Positions 9,491-21,400 of a stretch of DNA of 30,715 nucleotides are shown here, piece by piece. Under the pieces are notes generated by a model. That model saw only the letters and a list, made by a program, of their open reading frames with translations, did no database searches and was not told the origin of the DNA. The stretch is from Saccoglossus kowalevskii (Eukaryota; Hemichordata; Enteropneusta; Harrimaniidae), in contig NW_003146774.1 of assembly GCF_000003605.2 (NCBI RefSeq), forward strand, positions 158,865 through 189,579, read 5' to 3'. The position numbers were made by a program, and so were the translations under genes. Every line of letters begins with the position of its first letter. Positions within the stretch are counted from its first letter, which is position 1.

Positions 9491-12400
9491 ACGTATGCGT
9501 AATTTTCTGTGTCTTCACGTATTAACTCTGCTGTGATTTATTTGGCTCGACCGATTTGTTTCAAATTTGGCAAGCATCACACACCTCCACTCTAGTGAGG
9601 TGGTAAAATCTGGAAAAAAAATGTTGGAGTAAAAACCTCGGACTTATCTCATTCTACTTAACTTGAGTGTAAGTTACTAATGTTGTTTTAATATTCTTTT
9701 CATACCGGGGAATTTGACCTCAATGTTGGGCCTTTTAACACTTCTGTGGTTTTTGGGGCGAATTTCGTTTATACTTGGCAGGCAGGTCACACCTGCATTC
9801 TCGAAAGGTGGACAAATCTACATTGCATGAGGCAAATTGGATGAACGCAGCCCGTAATTTGTTATAATGAACACAATGAAAACAAAATTATAAAGCCCTA
9901 TCTGAGAGATATGCTGGACAACATCGTTGACCAATATATAAATAGTCGTGACAAATGCAGTGAATTTTGAAGGTATAAAACCAATCAAGGATATGAACTA
10001 CTTACTCCGTCAATTTATTTCCTGGTTCTGTAGTTTATATAAACATGCCGCAAACTACGTCTACGCATTTAATATAAGTCACTCTCCTAGCATTTTTCAC
10101 GACAGGAAAATCGCGTTTTACTAATACGAGATGAGAACAATTTCAGCTGTATTTGGAACTCGCTAGATGGCCACAGCGGCAGGAACATTTCAAAGAAAAA
10201 TTACGTGAAAAGTACTATAACTGTCGACAGTCTGAGAGTGCATGGGGTAGGGTATCAATGTAGTGTAATAGACGCGGTCAATGAATAATTATTATGAGGC
10301 CAACTTGCGTGAATATAATAATAACAGCGAAAGACACGTGAAGTGACTTCTGAATGCTCTTTGCAAACTTCGTATATTGGGCTGCGGTTTTAATTATAAA
10401 TTGGCGTTAGCTTCACGTTCATGTCCTACCATGGCTACACCCGAATACATATCGCCAATCAGCCTACTAGCTAGTTATTATATTGATTACGCTGCAACAA
10501 ATAGAAGATGAAGCACATACAAATATATTGTACATTATTGCATTATATCATTTTATGTAATATATGCAAACCAGAACGATTAAATTACAAAAGTGCTACA
10601 TTGCATTAGGTTACATAGTACAATAATTATTATAGTATAAATATCATACCAAATCGATATTGAAATTCATATTTTTTAAAGGGAAACTTCAATTTCAAGA
10701 ACACAATATAACATACTCAACACAAATTATTGGACCTCAAGGCAAAAAAATGATTTTTTTTATATACGATTCTGCAAATTAGTATCTATTAAATTCAACA
10801 ACGAATAACAATGAGTGAACCCGAACGCAGTGTTTTTAATTTTATTCCTTTAAATTCAAAGGTTAATACATTTCAAATAAAACGCAATGCTGATTATATT
10901 CTAGTAAGGTCCGGGACGGCGAGAGTGCAGATGGCAGGTAAGATAGGGTGGGATAACTGATGACGGAAATCGACGCGTGTTGAACCACCACCTACTGCCA
11001 CCACCTAATAAAATATAATGCAAGGTTGGATCATTACATTAATGTATGCAGACGGGGGATTCACCTTATATGGTGTAATAACCTGAACTGGCAAAATTGA
11101 AACAATATTTTACATTAGAATATTAAGTCTCTGGGACCATGTGGTAATCAGTTTGTTAGTAAGCCAACTGATAAGAGTTGGCGGTGGTTGTTTGGAGTAC
11201 GAACTTGGCAGAGAGGCAGTTTTTACCTTGTCCATATCATCAAAGATGGAAAGGAAAGGTACTAGTATATTAAGGGAACATTCCGTCCGGCGTTGTCGTT
11301 GTTGTTGTCGTCGTCGCTAATAATTGTTATTGTGTGCGCAATAACTTTAACTAATTCTATTCCAAACTTTATCAAACTTGGTCACCTTATTCATCAGTAT
11401 ATAGTCTTTCCTTAGTATGAACGACTGGTGATACACATTTTCTGTTATCTTGCATGTTTTATGAATCTATTCACGTGTCAGGGAAGGATTGAGACTGTAA
11501 ACGGGGGTGGTGTGAACCGGAGATCTTTATTCGGAGTCGTGACATCAGATAAGTACAACAGTTGTATCTGGGCGTTGGCCCAACGGCCAATCCCAGAGAG
11601 CAAATAAGTGGACCAGGTCCGGTGTATCTCCTTGAGTCTATGTCTGTGTCTTACTAAGGCTAAAGTAACATGTCTTTTTATAAGCTAAATCACGTGATTG
11701 AACACCTTTTATGATAGGATAGTGATTCAATACACCCGCATAAGTTTCCCGAAATACATTGAATAAAATAATTGAATAAAAATACAAAAGTGATTTTAGC
11801 ACCTCCACATCGTGGGTAAATTTGTCGCAGGTGATAATGTTTTACGAATTATACTGTTATAAGTGGTGTCATACACTGTCAGCTGCCCATATAATACATA
11901 CTTGCTAAAAGCGACACGGATATTGTTTCAGAATTCACGCTTGTAGATAGCAATGTGAAGATACGCTTGCCATTGTTTCAATACAAGCGCCACCCGTGGG
12001 AATTCTGACCAAGTCCATGATGGGTGTCCGTACGAGCGATATGACACACGTCTAAATGCAGCAGTTTTTTCTGTTAATACTAAAATATCTGAATTCCTTT
12101 GAATAAAGCTGGAAATAATGTTCCTTAAAATAACTAAACAAATTAGGTACCAATGTTATTGTAAGATATTTACATCAATCAAGCACAATTCGGTAGACTT
12201 CTTTCCCACTGTTGTTTTAATCCCAAACTTGTTTGTATTCAAATTCAATTATGACAATGCATGTTCACATTAAAACAAACTATGATAAAAGGGAAGAATA
12301 TTATATAACAAAGGGCAAGGTCACCAGAGTTCAACTATATTTTGAAAACGTCTCCTTAAACGCGCCAGGAGCGATTGGGTATTCAAAACGAGGATCTGCC

Positions 12401-15400
12401 TAGGGAGACTAGGAATCTCATTGTTCATAGACCTTCCACTCCAGTGATTTATTTATTACCCATGATTCACAAGGAGATCATCTCGGAGGCTCGGCAGGAG
12501 GTATTTTCGTAAGCTGTAATCAATTGTTTTTATTTTCGTAATAATGTAATTTAAATAAATAAGAAACGTAAATTCGTATTTGCTCTGTTAGAAGAGCATC
12601 TCCAATAGAAGCACATGTAAACCAATTCACTGAGGAGTGTGCGCCCTCTTTCGTGTTACATCTCCGTTTAAATATTGATTGCCTTGTTTAAATTCCGGTT
12701 GATGTATATATGGATCTGAAGTGGAGATATTTGCTCATATACGGACCCATAAGTATACCATATCGGAAAAATATTACCGATATGTATACTTATCTTGACC
12801 AGTAATAAGACCGATACTTATACCTAAAATGCAAAAAACGAGACCCATTTCAGGGGGCACGACCCCATTAGGCAATTCCTATGTATTGCCCCCCCCCACG
12901 GGGTTAGATACTCGGCTAACATTCATGTTCTGTCGTCTATTCGCACATGTTTGTGTCAAGGAAATCCATATGAGTTACAGCTGCCGATCCGTCATTCACT
13001 AATGCGATTATTTATTTTTTCTGACGTGATCTTGACCTTATTTGCGCAAAGCACGGCCAGTCATGTACTATCTAGATCGTCATTGCTCCGGCAATCTTAA
13101 TATGCGGTTGTTTGTCGAAGCCCTGACCAGCAGGAATTAGTTGGGAAATATGGCCGACTGCTACGAACACAAACAATATAACTGCAAATTTTAAAAAGTG
13201 TGAAGTGTGAGAAGCGGACACTTTTGTGTTGACCTTTGTTAATTTGGATTCTCGTCATTAAATTCAAAATTCAATGTTACCACCACATTGAAAATTTGTC
13301 AGTTATTGACAGGGTGATATTATAGTGGGAGGGTCGTCACCTGCGCACGCGCGGGAATTGTGTCCCAAGCAACGATAACAACACACGCTAAAAACGCAAA
13401 GGCTCATGAGTAGACGCTTGTTTGTAAACAATGACACGCTATGGCGTATGCGCAGTTGACGACTCCCTCGCTTTAAGTGTAGATGAGCTGCGAGAAAGTG
13501 TCAGTTGCTCGCTCTAGTATCACATTTGTTTGCTATTAATTATCTGAATCTAAACACGAGCAACATATTCTATATATATTTTATAAATAAAAAATGCTAT
13601 GCAACATTTACTCTTAAAAAAAACACATGTGGTATTCTTTTATAATTTTCTTCACTTTACTCATTTGAATCTTCAATAAACGATTTATTTACTCATTAGT
13701 CACATGACCATATGAAGGTTGCATCTAACGTAACATCGATTTTTCATTACTGTGGATTATGAGCTTTATATGGTTTAAAACAGTAATTCTATGAAAATAA
13801 TTAGCATGAACTTTACTTACTGACAACCTCTACTAAAACTCTACATACCTCTACAAAACCTCTGCTTAATATAACTGGAAGCCACTACACATGTTTTGGT
13901 TCCACCTTCGTTTTTATTTTTTGCATTGTTTCTTTCATTTTAATCATATTTTGTCTACATTATATTTGTTTCAAATTTGGATTGCGAACGTCCGTTGTTC
14001 CGAACAATCTCCACTGATGATCTTGTTCGTGTGATCTCAAATAACCATAATTACATAATCAGATCTGATTTTAAACATATTACTTAACCGTATTTTATGT
14101 ATTTCATGATATATTGATGACGGGTATAGTGCGACACCATTTTAAGCCAGTTCGACGTAAATAGTGATTGTGATTTGTCATTGGCGGAATGATATATGGA
14201 AATATCGATTGGAGTTATAATAATGCTTGCGTATTGATATCTTGCTATTTGAATTTGGTTTTCCATTGAGTTTAGAAAATAAACACAGTTGTTATGGATT
14301 ACCAAATGTCTCGTCAATGATTTAACTCAAACAACCCATGGTTACGATGTAATAATAATACTAGCGAATATGTTCATTTCAGGGGTAAGTTTTGTTAGCG
14401 GCAACGATTAGAAGAATGAGTTATTTTCAGACTTTGAATTCTAGAAGTTAACGAAATGAATAAATAGTTTGCGTCATCTCCGATGATTACTATTTGTCGC
14501 GCGTATGCTTTTATTTTAGTCGTTCTATTCATGTATTCTAATTTTTTATCCTTACTCTATTCATATCCATCATTTAGAAAGGATACTTCGTCTTGTTATA
14601 TTAAATAATTACTAATGGCGACGATTACCTACTTATATTTTCTATTTATTGTATTCTAGCAGCTTTCACCAAATAAAAAAAAAAACGATTGGATTTTTTA
14701 GCGAAATTTACTTTCCTATTTATAAAAGAAATGTTTCAAACACTTACATATTGAGAAAACATATTATTTTCAGATTATTATCTAGATTTGCATGATGAGC
14801 TTGTTTATTTAAGTGCAACTGTGTCTTTTCAGATATAAATGACAGCTGCGGCTCTAATTCCCATTACCGACAATGTCGACAACGATAAACTATACAATAT
14901 ATCTGTACTTGTATTACTAGGTTGCATTATTGGAAGGAATGTATTTCATTTTCCGAAAGATTCTGCCAAGAAGACACATCGGTGAATATTGAATATATAT
15001 ATTCCGCCTCTCGCCATCCGCCTCTCGCCATCCACAACAACCTTTTCAATACATCTACACATCCGCCATTCCCCTCAAATACACGTCCCTTACTTGAGGT
15101 GTTTACTTGCCGTACTTGAACCACGTTCATGAAAGTGGTCTAGACAATTAATGGTTCAATAATATCAGCAAACCAACCAACCATTCGAATGCTACATAAA
15201 CATGTTTAAACTTCTATACGTATTTACCTTTCCGTATTCTAAATTACATTCATTAATTTGATACACTAATGAATACAGATGATCCACAATAAGAAATGAG
15301 TTCGAATAACGCAAATTCCTTTTGTGACCCTTTTTACCCAAACCATTGCTCTCTTCATCATGAAATGCATTTATTTCTTTGCGTTTGTCTACAGGATTTG

Positions 15401-18400
15401 GAATGGTTGCAAACACTGGGATAATTGAAAATGAACGTGTTTTTGAGTATTCACCTGCATGCTGGGCATACATACTTGAAAATTCGAAGGTAATGAAGTT
15501 TCAAATCTGTATTATGTGCACCCCGAAACAAAGAATATTGCAAGATGAGATATTTGTAAAAATTATAAAAATCCTTGCAGAACTATGAGGCTGATGTTGA
15601 CGACTTTAAGTATGTGGATTTGGTTTGCCATCTAACATATGAAAGACTTGCTGAACCAGTGAAAATAGTTGGGCGTGAAGGGCAGGAGTATACATGTGAA
15701 AGGCGGTTGGCGAGGAAAAAAATCGAAGGTAAATTACTTTATTACCTTTGATGTCATAAACAAATAACATAATAGACCAAACAATCGAAAGTGACATACA
15801 AGTTCTAGAACACAAACACAAACACAATACAACTACAACCAAATGACATTGATTACAAAACATTGCCAAACTAGCTGCTTAACTATGTTGATATTTAAAT
15901 AGATACTTCGGCAATCTTATTTGAATATGTTCATTTTCTGATGATAAGTCTCTATTTTAGTGAATATTTTGTGAAACAGAAATGCCATTTTCAACGCCTT
16001 TTTAAAAACTGCCTGTTCAATTGCATTGATGTTTGAGGTGGGTTTTTATGATATTCATTTTGTAAACATATTTCATTTTTTTATTTGTAACAATTGTATT
16101 TCGACCACTAGCTCGATAAAAAAATAAACGTGTAACAAATATGTAATTATAAAACAATGGGGGTATAGGAAGACCAAATGTTGATTCAAAGAATTAAGTA
16201 ACGAGCTCACAAGTAAACAGTACTATAGCTTACTATATTGTTTTGTATAGGATAGATGTAAATCGTTAATTTTGCATATTTTAAATGCAGCATGAAAATG
16301 AAACATATAGAAAAAATGTACATTTTACTTCATGGGCGTTTAACATTGAGCCTGGGATTTTATTTATGTATTTGGCAGATTTATGTGCCATTCATTTAAT
16401 AACAGTCGCTTTATTTACGTACCATGTTTAATTATGTGAAATAGATCGTCTATTTCTAATCGTTCAACAAAATACTGATTTATAAATAAACTTGAAATAT
16501 TGAACGTGTATTTATAGATTGTGAGCTGGTTGTGGGCGTTTTATTCGACCCGTCCTTAGCAGATGCTCTAATCCCGGATACTTCCCTGGAACGATTGTTG
16601 ATGTGCCTGCCATACTCAAGAAAAAGCTGTTATATTTGGAAGATTCCACCAAAATATAAACCAGAGTAAGCAGAAAAAAAATTACAATGGGCTGTGACAT
16701 TTCAAACAGGATTTTGGCAGCAAATTGAATTTTGTAAACTGCATTACATGTTTATTCCAATTTTGTTGTATGTTGATTAGATGTATTAATATCAAAACTG
16801 AGAGTGTAGATGTATTGGAAGCACGCATACCTGAGTATGAGTTTTTGATGGTCTATCCACCATTACGATTGAAGGACACAGATGTATTACGGCCCTGTCT
16901 GTCTATGAATGAGAAAGGTATGATTAGCAACTCGTATAATCCCCAAGTGCCAGTTAATTTGAATTCCATATACATTGAAATATGCTGTACTTGTCTAACA
17001 TCTACCACCAACCTAGATATTCAATATAATAGCATATATGCCTTATATTATGGTTTCAGGTCTTTTGGTTGCATACACTGCTACATGTAAAGCATCTGGA
17101 CCAGTTCAAGTGATTATTCACAATCCAATAGAAATGAGAAGTGAAAATGTATTCCCAGATGATTTAGCATATAGGTAATAAAACATACTCTCCAAGTGCA
17201 TATATATATATATTATGTAAAACAATTTATATAATTTATATTATATCTTTTATCTTGTATCAAAGGTTAAAAGATTACCAATTTTCTCAAACGAAATGTT
17301 CTCTTGTTAAGTCTAAAGATGGACAGTTTAGCAGAAATCCTACAGAAGCTATTGTTGTAAGTAAACAAATTAGTTTCATAATTTTTTTTTTCAAAGATAT
17401 ACTTCTTTGAAAATATTAATCTCAATTCATTAGAATGCATTGACAACACGTTTTATTCCATACACATCCAATCAAACTAATTACTTTGTTTTGAACTAGA
17501 CAGCTGAGCATCATTTAGTGTAACGGGTCTGGATTGATGCTTGGCAGTTTTGATGACTTTTGCAAATTCACTTGCATTCTTTAACTACGAAATACGGAAC
17601 GCAGGAAAAGTGTCCAAAATAAGCAATGCCAATCTGTATTCCCAACAATAATAAGACAGTACGTACACTTCAGAAATATTTTCAGTAAAATACAACTTGA
17701 TGAATGTTGAGTGTGTATAACCCACGATGAGAGAGCTCTTAGTAAAGTAGTTACTGACGAAAAATGTCTGCTTACAACTTTTCGAAGGAGGATTAGGATT
17801 ATAATACTATCCTATTTTACTTAAAATAAATAAACATTAAAGCATGGAAAGTGGTTAGAGGAATACCTATGCAGAATTCGATTTGCAAGTACTTAATCCA
17901 TTTTAACATCTTGGCTAATATTGACATTCGATGTTTATTCTATTGATTTAGCACTTGTGCTAACTGATAACAGACATTCATAACATGCACAGAATGGCCG
18001 AACCGCGAACGTTTAATACAGAATTAAAAAAGTGTTTTAAGCAGAAATGTCCATATGAACACTCTTGATATTCCAAGTGTGTACTTATAAACATGACCGT
18101 TGTCGGTCACACTTTTTACCATATTTATTCTATATTGTCATTTTAATTACCAAAATACAACAATTCATTTTGGGCAGCATTCATATTTTTAATTCAAATC
18201 TATGCTCACATTAAGTTAAATATCTTGTATTTATTGTTTTAATTATGCCCTTGTTTATGTTATGTAGGTGTTATTTGATATCAGTGGATCTATGGACAGT
18301 CGGTGTTTGAAGTATGTAATTTACAAAAAAATTGCAATTATATTTCTAACTGTATCGTGTACATATTAAGACAATTAAGTATTATTATTAATTGAGTATT

Positions 18401-21400
18401 AAGTAATCGTACTAAATCACCCGTACTAAATAGTTTTCAATAAACACAACTTTGAATAATAATTGTGTAAGCTTTAGCGTTGTATTATGTTTGTGTTACA
18501 GTGGCTCAATGACACAGCTTGATGCAATTAAACAGTTCTTCTGTGCATTTGCGGACAGAAGTATGGCATATAACTTTAAACATGTTATTGGCCTGACTAC
18601 TTTCAACAATACAGTGCACGTTATGGATACGTGTACTGAGGCTTTTGAAAGTTTCAAGGTGAGTCGCATCCTAGTTAATTTGGTATAGTTTTGTTGAAAG
18701 AAGTCCGAAATGGTGACAAGCAATTTAGGTTCCCGTGCGTGCGTGCGTGCCGGTGCATTTGTTCGGAGTCATTTCTCGGACATATCTTGATCAGTTTAGT
18801 TATATGTATCACAAAATCACAGATTCACGTAAAGTGATTTTGGGATTTAATATTATTGACCACGTGGGGCCATTTTGATGCTGAAATATAATGAAAATAA
18901 TATTTTGAACGTGTCATCAAACAATTTTGGCTATTGATGTCTATATTAAAAATGAACGACTGGTGGTCATTTTGTTTTTCTCGGTTTTGTATACCTGTAA
19001 CCGTATCTATGATGACTTTTGACCGAATAGTTGATAATCGAATTCTCGGAATTTCAGTTATTTTGCTAGTTTACTGCGCCCTCGTTTAGCGTATTAAGTC
19101 TGCAAAATTGCATTTTAGCAATATTAATCAATATTGTCCTTAAATATTTTTTGTGAAAATGTGATTACACTATTTTTTCCTTGAGTACGTTCTGCCCTCT
19201 CCACAATGATACATCATAGTAAACACGTTACAAATATAGTTGAAAAAACAGACCTAGACTGTCATTTTTAATTGTTTAAATGCCTAACTAGCTGCAGGAG
19301 AAATTCTAGTATAGGATATTATTTACTTACCCCAGCTGTCTCCGTTTGTTTTATCCGCTTAGTTTGGATTAAAGTAAACAGAACATCTGGGATATTATTT
19401 AATAAAAGCTCTTGTTATCGTTTTCACAAAAATGCATGTTTATAGATATAAATAATATAGTTATAAATAATAACCACGACATACCCGTACCATTTGATGT
19501 GTTTATGAATAAACATATCTCAACAATGGTTTTTACAATCAGTATATATGAGAACATTTCATAAAAAGAAAGTAGGTTCACATCACCATTAACAAGTCGA
19601 GCATTAACAGTGTCGCTCATCGTATTTTTATCATACCTATTTATTCTTTGGTTGATAATTTAAACTGATTTGAACTAGCTAACCAGCAGTTGTATTGTTT
19701 TGGACATGCTACTCAGACGCTACTTCCCTGATATGCACGGATTGATTACATAACAATGCTACCTATACATCAGTGATTCGAAATAACCAATAGACACACA
19801 TTGTCATTGTAGTTTCACAGCAGGCATTACACAACTATATATCGTATACAGTAATGTTAAAAAATCAATATAGCCATTCATATTACACTTGTCACCTTTA
19901 GCTAAACCAATTTTGATTCTCGATTTGGCATCAAATTGTTAGGGTGTTTTGAATGTTTAGTAATCGAGATTTGAAGAAATATTTGTATTTAGTAAATGAA
20001 GATCAATTGTGATTACAAGTTTTCCTCTTAGCATGCTATGTGCGATTCTGTACATTAAAAATACGTGCCGGATTGTAGTCAGTTACATGGTTGCGATTAT
20101 ATATCTTTGAATAATTTATTTGTTTTATCTTACTAGAATGAAGTGGCATACTTGCACAGTGGAGGTGGAACTGCCATGTATGATGCTATTAATAATGCTT
20201 TGTCGCAACTGGAAGTAATAAGTAAAAAGTATCCAGCATGCAAAAAGTAAACATCATTGTATACAAAATAAGATTTTTAAACATACACATCTCCCATGAT
20301 AATTTCAATAAAAAGACTTCATATTGCTAGGGCGTTTCTTATTATTTATGAAATGTTGAGTAATGTTGAGTGCGTTGTTATATTTGTTGAGCCTTTAAAT
20401 TAATCATACAAGAAACGTTTAATAACCTGATATTGAAGAATCACCTCCTCATTCTTTCGTAGGAGAATATTGTGCCTCACTGATGGATGTGACTGCTCAT
20501 CAAGAACAAGCATTCTTACAACAGCAAATGCTTTGCAGGTAAATGTAATGTTTTGTACTGCGAGTCTTACTATCTGTGAACACTGTAATTCCAAAAAAAT
20601 CAAAAAAATAAAACCTCTTTATTCACAGGCATCTGATGTGTGCCTTGACTCAGTCTTGGTAGGGAGCAACAACAAACGTTTGCAATGTCTTTCCAAAATT
20701 TCAGGTACGACTTTTGACTCCTATGTGTGTAGCATAAATATATTCGGGATTGGTCTGTGTGTGTTTATTTGTATGCTGCTGCTTCTTTTCTTTGTTGCAT
20801 TTTTTTAGTTCCAATGAGCTGTTCATATTACTGATTGTCCGTCGTCGTCGTCCGTCGTCGTCGTTGTCAACTTTACAATTTCAACTTCTTCTAAACCGCA
20901 AGTCAGAATGTTTTCAAATTTGATATGCAAGTACACAATGTACCTTGAAAGGTTCTTTCTCAGATTTGTTCATTGCATGTCAAAATCTCAAATTCTCTAT
21001 TTTTGGTGAATATTTTTGTCATTTTTGGTAAAAAGTGATATTGTCGACTTCTAAGCCCGATTACTTTGATATTACATATAGGTACTATATGTGGACCTCT
21101 CTCAGATTTATTCATTTCGTGATGATATCTTCAATTCTTCAATTTTAATGAATATTTTTGTAATTTTTGGTAAAAAGTGATATATCTGACTTTTTGTGAA
21201 AAAACGGCAAGACCGATTGCTTTGATATTACATATATATTCTAGGTAGGTACTACATGTGGACCTCTCTCAGATTTGTTCATTTCGTGATAGTATCTTTG
21301 ATTCTCTAATTTTGATGAATATTTTTGTCATTATTGATAAAAAGTGATATTTTCATCTTATTCTTAAAAACCACAAGTCTGATGGCTTTGATACTATACA

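Larger units (their letters stand above)
9361..14920. other. Intron 6 (5.6 kb)
   Basis: The largest intron. It holds the GT microsatellite at 9420-9487, a dispersed repeat copy (12246-12342), a short palindrome (12749-12793), a C-run near 12880 and a locally GC- and CpG-rich patch near 13330-13510. A 29-nt exon-like piece (10909-10937) would break the frame. I see no other gene inside. Confidence 0.65.

Noticed and set aside
9333-9525. Frames on both strands across the GT microsatellite
   Set aside because: They encode only the VCVC or HTHT translation of the dinucleotide run.
10909-10937. Exon-like 29-nt piece with good donor (GCAG|GTAAGA) in intron 6
   Set aside because: Its length is not a multiple of three, so inclusion would break the join between exons 6 and 7, which is otherwise smooth. 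The acceptor is weak.
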